Shown here: one piece after another, positions 1 through 10,895 of the stretch | How positions within the stretch are numbered: the stretch's first letter is position 1 | Layout of the letters: every line of letters begins with the position of its first letter | Assembly: GCA_013339895.1 (NCBI GenBank) | Contig: JABACO010000010.1 | Location: 2,082,788-2,146,787 of the forward strand | Direction: 5' to 3' | Source of the DNA: Ephydatia muelleri | Taxonomy: Eukaryota; Porifera; Demospongiae; Spongillida; Spongillidae | DNA: 64,000 bases | Notes under the pieces: model-generated | Told to the model about the DNA's origin: nothing | Database searches by the model: none | What the model saw: only the letters and a program-made list of their open reading frames with translations | Position numbers and translations under genes: made by a program

Positions 1-2198
1 TTTGGAGCAAGACATGTGCAGTGACAAAAATCATTGAAGACGTCTCTCAACCTGTTGTGACGAGAGAAAGCACCCCCCAACTTGCAACACAGTGCATGAT
101 GGCCATATGCATCCAAGGCAGCATTACATTGAGAGCAACTTTGACCTTGAGCAACTGGAATACCGAGCCACCATTTTATCGCCACCTGAAATTCAGAAGG
201 CTCCAAGTGAAGACCCATGCTAGGGGATGGAGTAACTGATAGCCAAACTGAGGCATGAGGTGATGAAATAGATAATAGATGAGTCCTGTCGAATGGAGTG
301 GACTTATCAAATAGTTTCCTGAACTGACAATCCTCAATTTTGTTTGACAGAAACTTCTGTGTGAGTGAGGAACAGCTGTTGTCAAAAGAGTCTGTAAGTG
401 AGTCAGGTGGATCAACAAGGTTCTTATAATGGTCTATAGAGTGGTGCAAGTACCTACAAACCTCATGAGATAAGCCTGAACTGACAGCTGAGGCTAAATA
501 TGCAGCAGGAGAGTGGTAGGAGACACGATGCAAGCCTAGACCACCCTGACTTAGACTAAGTTGTGCCTGCTGCCACGTAAAGTCAGGAGTGTCTACTGCA
601 GTACACTCTGCAAAACACTGCCGCATCTCATCATCAAACAGACTGAGGGCATCACCAGCTAAAGAAGGTGGGATAGTTCTGGCCAGATGTATCAGCCTAC
701 AAAACCCTCCACATTGACGGAGTAGAAGCATGGCTACATGAGGATCTGAAAAACCTACCTGGGCTAACTGCTGGAGCAACTTGGAGGCATCTGTACGCTT
801 TTGAGCAATATACTTGGCACAAAACAAATAATCTCCTATTGGAGCCCCAAGTATATCGAAATGAGGCACATTGGGTTTTTTCATTTCGTCTGGGAACCTA
901 CTTAGGTCATTGACACATTTGGACAAATTGATATGAAGACCGAGAGGAGGTCCCAAGTCGTTTATGATAGAAAGCACACGTAAAACAGCAGAGATGGGAC
1001 CAGCCACAACACCATCATCTATACCACCTGTGAAACAGCAGAGAGGCACACTCACTGTCAGTTGCAATGGCACAAACTACCTAATGTAAAACCAAACAGA
1101 AAAGCAGAGGGCCCAAGGGATCTCCCTGCTGGACACCTGACTCAGATGTAATGGAACCTAGAGTGTGCCATAGTATAGGGTATTGCCCATAACACCAGGT
1201 AGGCCATGACAACAGTTCTGGGAAATGGAGATGAACAGCATTCAGCACTGCCTGCCTAGACACTAGCGTTAGGTAAATCAATTTTCATAACAGCAAAATC
1301 ACCTCAAACCAATGATCATCCACACAACTTCTCAAGCCATGAATAATTTTTCTGCTCCTGAGGGCATGCCACCCCAAGCTGGAAAGGGGAAAAGAATTCA
1401 GAAGCTTTGTTCTTAACAATAGCACAAATACACTTGCTAGCCAGTCGCCTTAAAGTTTCGCCAACAGCAATTGGGCGAACATGGAGGGGACAATTTGGCT
1501 TTTTCTTCTCCAAAGCCACAAGATTACCGCCAGCCATAAACTTTGCCACTGAAACGGGAACCTTAAGAGGAGTAGATTTACTATATCCCTGAGGACTGCA
1601 CAAATTGGAGACTGCAGGATGCCAGCTACCTCAATCAAATGCTGAATGCAAAGTCCTGATGAACCACAAGCTGTGCCCTTTGCAAAAGAAAGCAAGATTG
1701 CTTTCAAGTCAGAATCTGGAGGGAGGAGAAGTGGTGCTGAAGGTGTAGAAGGTGGAGATGGAAGAGGACTCTTTGGATGCTTAGAAACTAATAAATTCCA
1801 AGTGGCTTGATTGTTTGGAGCCAATCCTGAAGAAAGGAGGGCCTGACAAGCTTTTGAAAAGAGTCCCTCTCTAAGCATAGGAGATGGCAGTTTGAATTCC
1901 TGAATTTCTACTGACAGGAGAAGTACTTTTAGAAGATCGTTGATTTGAAGCCATATTCCAAAGTACATCAAAATGGTCTTTTGACCATAGATCACACAAA
2001 TCTCTAATTGGACGAGGCTTGTGGTAACGTCCACAACGCTTAGGAGCAAACATTATGCACTTGGGCAGCATGAAGACTTTCAACCATGCCTCCTGGGTAT
2101 TCTCAAATGGAGCAGCTCTTGGGGAAGAATATAATACAAGAGCAACAGCTTGTCTGTCCTTGGCAGGGATATGCCTCACTGTGCGAACTGGAATTTAA
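1..2198 (-). mobile_element. LINE (non-LTR retrotransposon) reverse transcriptase, 5'-truncated, runs off left edge
   Basis: Read on the minus strand, pieces in more than one frame form one reverse-transcriptase protein. The fingers motif RPIAVGETLRRLASKC is near 1,480, the B motif SGVQQGDPLGPLLFC near 1,110, and a catalytic-like GGIDDG near 1,020. A thumb-like SLSQGGLGLHR follows near 550, and a C-terminal Cys/His module (KWWLG, CSQC, YGHHALCC, RHNRLRD) lies near 20-190. Frame changes and stops show it is dead. Its upstream part (RHIPAKDRQAVAL) begins at about 2,190 with no endonuclease or nucleic-acid-binding region before it, so it is 5'-truncated or starts as a remnant. The C-terminal module is shared with fragments at 32.9-33.5 kb and 56.3 kb. 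I cannot name the clade. Retroelement RT is certain; the exact ends are not. Confidence 0.85.
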
Positions 2199-3354
2199 AC
2201 ACGTTTAGTATGTACAATAAATCAGTCTGATTATAATATTTACTTTGTAAATTGCTATCATGAACCGTTCTTTAACTAAAATCAAGACAAAAAGTTAATT
2301 TCTACCGCTGACGCCATAATTTGTTTATACATGTATGTCATTGCGCAATGCCTTGCGTCATCTGCGAAAATTACAATAAATATGTAATTGACAATAATGG
2401 TGAATAAATGTGGACAATAAGTTAATTCTGTTGAAATTATAACAACTGCTAATGTAATGGTGAGGCGTGCATCGGCATTTATATAGTCATGCAGCTTACA
2501 CAGGAAATTTAAGTTGATTCGAGCACTTTCCAGTACAAAACGACCTACGTAGGCTTGAGCCTATCTTTGTCTGCATGCGTGTGGCTAGAGCGTCAGTAAC
2601 AGTACACGTATAGCGCTCAAATTTAACTGTACTTACGTGAAGGCTCGTAACGGAAAGCTTTATGTCACACATCGGAGCGCTGAGCAGTCTACCACTAGGC
2701 CAAAGAGCCTCTGTATCAGGCCCAAAGCACACTCCACCCCCTCCCATGTTATGGCATCAGGACTAATACTTGCTGGCATCGCCGCATCAGGCCTAAAAGG
2801 CCCATGTCATCACCACCAAAACACGTCTGCACACAATGTGTGGTTTGTATATAGGGGCTACATGTATAGTATGTGCTTTAAAAAACATACACAATTTGCT
2901 CTCTTAGAACTGCTATAGCTAGCAGATATGTACAGGCAGCCTAACATCAGATTAGACAATACACTATTCAGCTAGCTAACCACTAGCACAGAATATTATA
3001 TTTATCATCAAGGGCAAAGTGTACATTTACAGAATGTACATGCTGTGCATGTAATCGATGCGGCATCTTTGCCTAAGTGTTCATCAGATCCTGGACCTAC
3101 ATGTACCAACACAGGCCTAACTTGGACCTACATAGGCCTACCCTGATCCTACATGTACCACCTACACAGGCCTAACCTGGACTGGTGTATACATAGATTT
3201 TAGAGTACTTTTTCTTTTTGCCCCCCTCCCCTGGTAGCTAGCGATATTTTTTGAAGGTATATTTTCACTGGATACAAAAGTGTTGCACACGGCCACTGAG
3301 AATATACATGTAGTCTGTGTGCGTGTCTATGTGTATTTGGTGGCTGTGTGTATG

Positions 3355-3387
<33 letters not shown>

Positions 3388-3487
3388 TGTGTGTGTGGAT
3401 GCCAAAATGAAGTAACACAGAAAAGCAACTACCCACGCACAGGTATACTTCAAATTTCAGTGCATTCAAAAAACGATTCTACGTATA
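2199..3487. other. intergenic, no gene seen
   Basis: No convincing coding region lies between the LINE and gypsy element A. The stretch holds short repeated phrases (cctacatgtacc and caggcctaac, several times between 3,090 and 3,180) and a GT microsatellite. Small ORFs here on both strands look random. Confidence 0.6.
3355..3398. repeat. (GT)n microsatellite
   Basis: A nearly perfect TG/GT dinucleotide run of about 44 bases. It produces a spurious His-Thr-rich ORF on the minus strand. Confidence 0.95.
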
Positions 3488-3671
3488 TGTAGCGATGCTA
3501 TTGGACATATATTTTTGGTGTATCTACGTATGCGTGGGTGTTCAGCTGTGCAGCCCTACGCATGCGCTGGTAAATGTATATAAACCCTATGACTGCCCTT
3601 TTATAGCAGTCTGCTGATAATTATACAATTGCCGTGATTTGCTATAAGACTCACTCGGCAATAGCACTACA
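3488..3671 (+). repeat. 5' LTR of gypsy element A
   Basis: 184 bases, TG...CA ends, identical to 8,679-8,862. It contains a TATA-like TATATAAA at about 3,578, the likely promoter of the element. Confidence 0.95.
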
Positions 3672-3689
3672 CGTGGCGTAGACGGCAGG

Positions 3690-4580
3690 ATGTCGGAACC
3701 GGGCGAAGAGGGCGAAGCGGCTGCTCAGCCAACGCAGCCTGTCTTCCGGAGCGAATTAGCTGGCGCTAGTCGCCCTCTCGTGTCGCCAGATTCGTTCTCA
3801 GGTCTATCAAATTGGGCAGAGTGGATAGACCATTTTGAAGCTGCTGCTCTGGTAAATGGATGGGATAGCGAAAAGAAGCGGCTGTGGTTGCCAGTGCGGC
3901 TAACCGGGAAAGCGCAGACTGCGTGGAAGCGACTTTCCCCTGAAACCAAACAGAACTACGAAGCAGCCAAGGAAGCGCTCCAAAAACGTTTTGAGCCAGA
4001 CAGTAAGCGGAAATTGTATTTTGTTGAATTTCAGGCCAGGAGGCGCAAGCGAGACGAATCTTGGAGCGATTTCGCGGACGAGCTGCGAGTCCTAGCGGAG
4101 AAAGCTTTACCAGAGCTGGATGAAAAAGCGAAAGAATTGCTTGCTCTAGAAAGATACCTCGGTGAGCTTGATAACCCCCAGGTTGCATTTGCTGTTAGAC
4201 AGAGAGAGCCGAAGACTGTTGATGAAGCAGTCACCGCAACGCTGGAGATACAGTCGTATCTCCGCCCGGGAGTGAGACAAGAAGTGAACGCTGCAACGGT
4301 TGCAGAAGAAGTAGGGGCCCAGAGTATTGCTGCTACGTTGTCAACCAGCAGCGGCCAGGACACGGTCTTAGAAATGCTGAAAACATTGTCAGCACGGCTG
4401 GAGAGGCTGGAATCTTCCTTCGGAGATGCGGCTGCGACTCGGAGACCAATGCGGACGACTGGTACTGGAGTTGAGGGTCGTGGTAAGCGAATTGTATGCT
4501 ACAAATGCGGGCAAGTTGGTCATATTGCAAGAAACTGCACTGCTGCTGAGGGCAACCGCTCGAAGCAGCAGGGAAACTAG
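3690..4580 (+). CDS. gypsy element A gag
   Basis: A 296-residue structural protein of a Ty3/gypsy element. A capsid-like helical region (residues about 35-200) is followed by a coiled stretch and one CCHC zinc knuckle, CYKCGQVGHIARNC, near the C-terminus. Its ATG sits at the end of the primer-binding site, directly behind the 5' LTR. The neighbouring pol frame starts just after it in another frame, which is usual for the family. Confidence 0.9.
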   Translation: MSEPGEEGEAAAQPTQPVFRSELAGASRPLVSPDSFSGLSNWAEWIDHFEAAALVNGWDSEKKRLWLPVRLTGKAQTAWKRLSPETKQNYEAAKEALQKRFEPDSKRKLYFVEFQARRRKRDESWSDFADELRVLAEKALPELDEKAKELLALERYLGELDNPQVAFAVRQREPKTVDEAVTATLEIQSYLRPGVRQEVNAATVAEEVGAQSIAATLSTSSGQDTVLEMLKTLSARLERLESSFGDAAATRRPMRTTGTGVEGRGKRIVCYKCGQVGHIARNCTAAEGNRSKQQGN

Positions 4581-4603
4581 AACCCCTCACCACTAGGGAC
4601 CAA

Positions 4604-7600
4604 GTGCATGAGGGACAAAATACAATGGTCCATTGTAGTTTGGCAATTAACCCTGCATCATCACCTTGTATAACAGCTTTTGTTAGAAACAAGACAGTTC
4701 AATGTATGATAGACACTGGCGCCACAGTGAGTTTGTTTAAGAGGACAGTGTGGTGTCAATTGGAAGGAGAACACGGCTGTAGCCTGTCACCTTGGGATGG
4801 ACACAAGCTGGTTGGTGTTGAAGGTAGCCCAGTTTCAGTGTGTGGGGTAACAACCTTGCACCTAGACATTGCTGGTACAACCTTTGTGTCTGATTTTGTT
4901 GTTGTTGATGCACTGGGTGTAGATTGTATTATTGGATTAGATTTTCTGAGGAAGTTTGAAGGTGTTATTGATTTGCCTAAGAATATCCTCCAATTCAGAA
5001 ATGTGACAGTACCACTGGAAAAGGTGCCAGGGAAGGTCTCAGATCACACTGACAGACGCAGTGAACTACAGCGGGTAGCCTTGGTGGAAACTTTGGCAAT
5101 TCCGCCCTTCAGTGAGATTCAAACCACAGCTACTGTTTCATCAACTGATGGAACAGGTGTATGGTTGGTTGAAGGTTCACGGTTCGACCTTCCAATCCTG
5201 GTGGCTGGAGCCCTGGTGACCTCATTGCCAGGTGGGCAAGTACCCATACTTATCATCAACCCCCTACCAACAGAGGCAGTCATCCACAAGGGAACAAATG
5301 TGGCCACAGCTATACCATTTGATGAAATGATGGTGGCACCAGTAAGGGAAGATAGCAATGTACCAGCAGAATTTGAAGTCTCTTCATGTAAGCGTGGTTT
5401 GCTGCATGATATGGCTGATAGAAGTGCTGGTGACTTGACATCTGAAGAGAAACATCGGTTGTATGAGTTGCTAGTAGAATTTGCAGATGTATTTGCTGAG
5501 AGCAGTGACGATATGGGTCGCACAGGTGTTGTTAAGCATTCCATCGATACAGGTACCAGTCACCCCATTCGGCAGCAGTGCAGAAGGGTTCCACCATTTC
5601 GGAGGGAGCAAGCAAAAAAGATGATCGATGATATGCTCCAGAAGGATATCATCCAACCATCGTCAAGTCCCTGGGCATCTCCAATAATTCTAGTCCCGAA
5701 AAAGGATGGATCTCTCCGGTTCTGCATTGACTACCGCAAGTTAAATTCTGTCACCCGGAAAGATGCCTACCCCCTTCCAAGAGTGGACGATACCTTGGAA
5801 GCATTGAGTGGGTCAAAGTGGTTCTCCACTTTGGATCTCCTATGCGGCTACTGGCAGGTGGAGGTAGAAGAGAAAGATAGGCACAAAACTGCATTCTGTA
5901 CCAGGGAGGGACTTTTTGAATTTAAAGTTATGCCTTTTGGATTGTGTAATGCCCCTGCAGTGTTCCAAAGGTTGATGGACCTGGTGCTCTCTGGTATCCA
6001 GTGGGAACGCTGTCTCGTCTACATTGACGATATAGTCATCATGGGAAAAACCTTCGAGCGTCATCTTCAAAACCTGAAACTTGTGTTAGAGAGACTGCGT
6101 CGGGCAGGACTGAAGCTAAAGCCTTCAAAATGTTCACTGTTCCAGGATAAAGTTGTGTATCTTGGTCATGTCGTTACGAGAGATGGAATTCACACCGATC
6201 CTGAGAAGGTTAACGCTGTGTCGAAGTGGCCTGTTCCTACCTCGGGACGCGACGTTCAGCAGTTCCTGGGTCTGGTAGGATATTATAGAAATTACATCCA
6301 GAGTTTTGCTACCATTGCAAAGCCCCTTTACCAGCTCACTGAACGAGGACGTGAGTTCGATTGGTCGAAAGAGTGTTCTATTTCCTTTCAGGAACTGAGA
6401 TCTAGGCTGGTTGCTGCTCCCATTCTCGCATTTCCAGATTTCAGTAAAACTTTTCTCCTTGATACAGATGCTTGTGAGACCGGAATTGGAGCAGTCTTAT
6501 CGCAAGAACACGACGGCTTGGAGAGGGTGGTGGCATATGCTAGTCGCACGCTCAGTAAGGCTGAACGAAAGTACTGCGTAACCAGGAAAGAATTATTGGC
6601 AGTGGTTACCTTTATGAGACATTTCAGGCCTTACCTGTTAGGCCACCATTTTATACTTCGAACAGATCACAGCTCTCTACAGTGGATTTACAGCATGAAG
6701 GAGCCTGAGGGGCAACTGGCGCGATGGCTGGAACAAATCCAAGAATTCGACGTCGAAGTGGTGCATCGGAGGGGAAAGTGCCACCAAAATGCAGATGCCT
6801 TATCTCGCCTGCAAAACGCAGACAAGAGTGAATGTCCTCCAAAGATAAAGCCTCCCTCCCAGTTTTCTTGCAGCGACGGTGCCAAAGCCTGTACCGTCCA
6901 GGCCAGCAAAGAGCCGCTCAGCAATATACGAGAGCTCCAGGGTGCTGACGAAGACGTTGGACCTATTCTTCAGTCGGTGATTTCGAGAAAAGTACCTGAT
7001 ACCAGTTTCTGCAAGGGTAAAAGCAGGGAATTTAACCAGCTCGTACAACAGTGGGAACAGTTGTTGTTCAAGAATGGAATTCTGTACAGGTATCATGAAG
7101 ATGAAGGAAACTCTAACGTACAAGTAGTGGTTCCGAAGGCAGCCAGGTGCCAGATATTGAAACAGCTGCACGAAGGGGCATTTGGTGGGCATCTGGGAGA
7201 AGCAAAAACCCTGAATCGATTGCGTGAGAGGTTCTACTGGCCCGGATATTCGGAAGATGCTGTGGAATGGTGCAAGACGTGTCCAACTTGTGCAGCAAGA
7301 AAGAATCCCTCTCGCAAGAGCAGAGCCCCGCTTCAGAGTGTGACAGCAGGGTACCCGTTGCAGCTGGTTGCGGTCGATATTGTTGGACCATTGACCCCTT
7401 CTAAAACTGAAAACACTTACATCCTGGTGGCGTCTGATTATTTTACCAGATGGGTCGAGGCTTACGCGATCCCCAATCAAGAGGCGGTGACCGTGGCAAA
7501 TAAACTGGTCGATGAGTTCTTTTGCAGGTTTTCAGTTCCAGAACAGCTGCACTCGGACCAGGGGAGGCAGTTTGAGGCCAACGTGATGCAGGAAGTGTGT

Positions 7601-8638
7601 CGTTTGCTGCAGATCGACAAAACACGCACTACACCCTACCACCCCCAATCGGACGGACTTGTTGAACGATTTAATCGCACAATGCTGGCCATGCTTGCTA
7701 GTACTGTAGAGGAAGACCCTAGCAATTGGGAACAGCACCTCAGGAAGGTCTGTATGGCCTACAATACATCTGTTCAACCGTCCACAGGTTATACACCGTT
7801 CTACTTAATGTTCGGTCGCCTTGCAAGACTTCCTGTGGATATTATGTATGGCTCTTGTCCAACAGAACCCGTGCTACCTCATCAGTATGTAAAGACATTA
7901 AAAGATACACTGGAAAGTGCTTATACGAAGGCCCGAAAACACATGCATGCAACAGCAATGAGATCAGAAGAACTGTACAACAGAAGAGTGCACGGTCAAG
8001 AGTACGAGGTTGGAGATTTGGTGTGGCTAAACAACCCGGTGGTGCCGAGGGGGAGATCACGAAAGCTACACTGCCCGTGGACTGGCCCATTTAAAATCAT
8101 TAAAAAGCTATCGTCTGTTGTGTATAGGATCCAAGATAAACGCCCTGGCTCACGAAAGAGAGTCGTAGTACACTTCGATCGGTTGAAGCCTTGCCCAGCC
8201 GACATACGGATGAAACCAGTGGGGGAGGATTTGCACAATTCTGATGCGAATGAGCAGCCTGTTCAGTTTCCTGGGAGTGATCTTCAGTTCTTTGAAGATG
8301 ATGATCATGACGTCATGGTGGATTCCACAGAGACAAATGTGACTCGTAAGGCGGACCAACCTGGTACCTTGCAGGAGCCGGCAGTCGACACGCCCACTGA
8401 ACAGACCCCTGCTACTGATGGACAGACAAATACTGCACCAGGTGACGCGGGACTTCTAAACAGCACACCATCTGGTATCAATTCTGATGGCACAGTTTCT
8501 CAGTCAGAGACCGTGACAACAAAGAGCCCGATGTCGAGACCTCAGAAACGGATACGCCAATCGCCCCCTGCACAAGACCGCTACCCAAAACGGACACGTC
8601 ACGCCCCCTCCCGTTATGGCTGGTATTCTGGTTGGTGA
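4604..8638 (+). CDS. gypsy element A pol polyprotein
   Basis: 1,344 residues. Domains in order: aspartic protease (MIDTGATVSLF, residues about 30-115), reverse transcriptase with the YIDD catalytic box (about 340-520), RNase H (about 610-730), zinc-binding and DDE integrase core (about 850-1,080), then a GPF-type module (WTGPFKII) and a basic tail. Length and order match the family. It lies in a different frame from gag. It belongs to the mobile element, not to the host. Confidence 0.93.
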   Translation: MHEGQNTMVHCSLAINPASSPCITAFVRNKTVQCMIDTGATVSLFKRTVWCQLEGEHGCSLSPWDGHKLVGVEGSPVSVCGVTTLHLDIAGTTFVSDFVVVDALGVDCIIGLDFLRKFEGVIDLPKNILQFRNVTVPLEKVPGKVSDHTDRRSELQRVALVETLAIPPFSEIQTTATVSSTDGTGVWLVEGSRFDLPILVAGALVTSLPGGQVPILIINPLPTEAVIHKGTNVATAIPFDEMMVAPVREDSNVPAEFEVSSCKRGLLHDMADRSAGDLTSEEKHRLYELLVEFADVFAESSDDMGRTGVVKHSIDTGTSHPIRQQCRRVPPFRREQAKKMIDDMLQKDIIQPSSSPWASPIILVPKKDGSLRFCIDYRKLNSVTRKDAYPLPRVDDTLEALSGSKWFSTLDLLCGYWQVEVEEKDRHKTAFCTREGLFEFKVMPFGLCNAPAVFQRLMDLVLSGIQWERCLVYIDDIVIMGKTFERHLQNLKLVLERLRRAGLKLKPSKCSLFQDKVVYLGHVVTRDGIHTDPEKVNAVSKWPVPTSGRDVQQFLGLVGYYRNYIQSFATIAKPLYQLTERGREFDWSKECSISFQELRSRLVAAPILAFPDFSKTFLLDTDACETGIGAVLSQEHDGLERVVAYASRTLSKAERKYCVTRKELLAVVTFMRHFRPYLLGHHFILRTDHSSLQWIYSMKEPEGQLARWLEQIQEFDVEVVHRRGKCHQNADALSRLQNADKSECPPKIKPPSQFSCSDGAKACTVQASKEPLSNIRELQGADEDVGPILQSVISRKVPDTSFCKGKSREFNQLVQQWEQLLFKNGILYRYHEDEGNSNVQVVVPKAARCQILKQLHEGAFGGHLGEAKTLNRLRERFYWPGYSEDAVEWCKTCPTCAARKNPSRKSRAPLQSVTAGYPLQLVAVDIVGPLTPSKTENTYILVASDYFTRWVEAYAIPNQEAVTVANKLVDEFFCRFSVPEQLHSDQGRQFEANVMQEVCRLLQIDKTRTTPYHPQSDGLVERFNRTMLAMLASTVEEDPSNWEQHLRKVCMAYNTSVQPSTGYTPFYLMFGRLARLPVDIMYGSCPTEPVLPHQYVKTLKDTLESAYTKARKHMHATAMRSEELYNRRVHGQEYEVGDLVWLNNPVVPRGRSRKLHCPWTGPFKIIKKLSSVVYRIQDKRPGSRKRVVVHFDRLKPCPADIRMKPVGEDLHNSDANEQPVQFPGSDLQFFEDDDHDVMVDSTETNVTRKADQPGTLQEPAVDTPTEQTPATDGQTNTAPGDAGLLNSTPSGINSDGTVSQSETVTTKSPMSRPQKRIRQSPPAQDRYPKRTRHAPSRYGWYSGW

Positions 8639-8678
8639 AGTTTCGGTGATGAGAGTGCCTCTTTGCAAAAGGAGATAG

Positions 8679-8862
8679 TGTAGCGATGCTATTGGACATA
8701 TATTTTTGGTGTATCTACGTATGCGTGGGTGTTCAGCTGTGCAGCCCTACGCATGCGCTGGTAAATGTATATAAACCCTATGACTGCCCTTTTATAGCAG
8801 TCTGCTGATAATTATACAATTGCCGTGATTTGCTATAAGACTCACTCGGCAATAGCACTACA
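8679..8862 (+). repeat. 3' LTR of gypsy element A
   Basis: 184 bases, identical to the 5' LTR as read, preceded by a polypurine tract and followed by the TATA target duplication. Confidence 0.95.
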
Positions 8863-8897
8863 TATACGTACGAAAAATCAACGGATCGAATAAACAA

Positions 8898-8947
8898 CTA
8901 TGAGAGGCGAGCCATCGAGGTGCACCTCGATGGCTCGCCTCTCATAG
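8898..8947. repeat. perfect 50-base palindrome
   Basis: Two 25-base arms, starting CTATGAGAGGCGAGCCATCG, with no loop and no mismatch; the centre is between 8,922 and 8,923. It lies 31 bases beyond the TATA target duplication of gypsy element A. It is far more exact than the fold-back repeats elsewhere in the window. Function unknown. Confidence 0.95.
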
Positions 8948-10895
8948 CTGTTATAAGCCAAACATATCAATATCGCATACATGTATATCGTAGTACACGA
9001 GGTTAACTAACCGGTTTAGTCTTGCTAGTAAAGTTACCTATGCGAGAATGATTTACAAATAAATGTGTCTGGGTACGAGACAAGTAGAAATGTATACGTT
9101 CTCACGTGATGACGTTCAGATGTATGGAGAAAATACCTTAATGCATTAAAAATTCACAGGAACCTACAGATTCTTTAGAAAAAATCCTCCAAAACTGTGA
9201 TAAATATGGCAACAGATGCTAGATATGGGATCCGTTTGAACAAATCGATTCTCTTGTTTTTACAGCAAATACCTGTACCTGAATATGATAATTATTTACA
9301 GAATCAAATGACGTGTGTACGCAAACATAAAAAAATCGCAGGAACCGACAGGAAGGGGCTAAAAATTCAGATCTTTTCTTGATAAATCACCTCACATCTT
9401 GTGCCATATAGAACCGGTTGAACATTTTCATTGGTGTACATGTGTGAAGGTGTGTAGATGATTTTGATGAAGATCCCATACATTTTCCCATAACAAATGA
9501 TGCGGTAATATATATGCCCCGCCTTTGCCCGTGACCGCTCATTTCTCAATATGCGAACGCTGTTGTTAACCAAAGGACATTTTAAGGAAGGCGTGAATTT
9601 GCTACCAGGCCTCGACAACGAGGGCAGATGAATAAATTTTGTTCCTGAAGCCAAGAAGAAACCTTGGGCATGCAAGGTCATATGCTGACGCCACGTAGAA
9701 GGTTTTTACGTTTTTATTCGTAATTGCAGAATTCTGTAATTAGTGCATAAAAATCCAACACCAACACCGATATTCTATTATACAGCTGTGTCGACGTATT
9801 TTAAATGGCGTGACGTGCAATTGACATAAATGGTCATCCCAGTTGCGTGCAATTAGCATCATCCATTTGTTGCCGAAGTAATTAACAGAAGACTAAATTT
9901 ATATGCCGCTACAAAAAGAACACCCTTCCTTCAATGCAATTATTCTTAATTGCTATTTTATATCAGGTCCGAAGTTCTATTGCGAACTAGCCAACCCTGC
10001 AGAAAGGCAGCTTGATTATGTATTTCAATGCCACCAACCGAATCTTAATTAATTCCATCTGTCTTTCCCTTAATTCTTTTGTCAGTCATTTTTAATACGC
10101 ACAATGCAGCACAACTTGTTCCTAGCCCCTACTAAGTGGGGTCTAACAGAACATATTTCACAGCAGTCTTATTTTGGAAGTTTAATTTTTTTAATCCTGA
10201 TATAGTGCTACCTGCAACAGCTGCCTGGAACTGCCTATTGCGCATAAAGTTAAGCTTATTACATTTGTAACCGAGGGTTTTTCATAGTTGCTGTCCTAAG
10301 AGGAAATGGTTTCTCAGTGGAGGTAGAATTAACAGAAGTATCTTGAAGTTGGACTGAAGAGAAAATTTCAAATATTAAAATCTTTATGTAGTATGTAATT
10401 TGCAAGTCAAGTTGTCTACTCATCTTCATCAGACAAATCTCACACACTAAATTGCTTTTTTTAGTTTTTCTTTGACCTTCATGGCATTAAATAAAATTCC
10501 AACAATGAGTTTCAAAACTGGGCAGCCCTGAGTCTAAACCACAACTACAGCTCTGAAGTGCGACAGTGATGCTTTTTTAATTTTCCAGGACGGGCAAAAG
10601 AAGAGCAATGCTTGAATTAAATGTATTGCTAATTAGAATTTCAATGCCCTGTAACTCCACAAAGCAAAAGTTTTTATGGTTAGAGTCATTTGATAGATGG
10701 ACTTTCCAGTTCACAGAAAATCAAACAATTAGAAATATGGATAACTATCCCATAGAACTTTTCTAAACATCGTCCCATATCATACTTATCTATATAATAA
10801 TTGGCATTGTTGTATATGTACACAAGTAAATCAATAATAAAAGTATTGTAAATAGTTTGTTTATTAATAATTACTTGAATGTGTCCTTTCTCCAG
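8948..10895. other. AT-rich region upstream of the EGF gene, no gene seen
   Basis: No convincing exon. The first exon of the gene beginning at 10,896 as described here starts after a splice acceptor, so a start codon and signal peptide must lie upstream, in this stretch or further left, but I could not identify them. Short ORFs here look random. Confidence 0.5.

Larger units (their letters stand above)
3488..8862 (+). mobile_element. Ty3/gypsy LTR retrotransposon, element A; looks whole
   Basis: Two 184-base LTRs, identical as read, bracket one gag and one pol reading frame. The LTRs start TGTAGCG and end CACTACA. The flanks carry a 4-base target duplication TATA (3,484-3,487 and 8,863-8,866). 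A primer-binding site beginning TGGCGTAGACGGCAGG follows the 5' LTR and suits the 3' end of a tRNA-Ser. A purine tract AAAAGGAGATAG precedes the 3' LTR. No breaks are evident. Identical LTRs mean a recent insertion. Protein order is gag, protease, reverse transcriptase, RNase H, integrase, which places it in Ty3/gypsy (Metaviridae). Confidence 0.95.

Noticed and set aside
3265-3469. His/Thr-rich ORFs on the minus strand
   Set aside because: They are translations of the GT microsatellite.
4031-4363. Antisense ORFs within gypsy gag and pol (also 36,909-37,472)
   Set aside because: Shadows of well-supported sense frames with family motifs.
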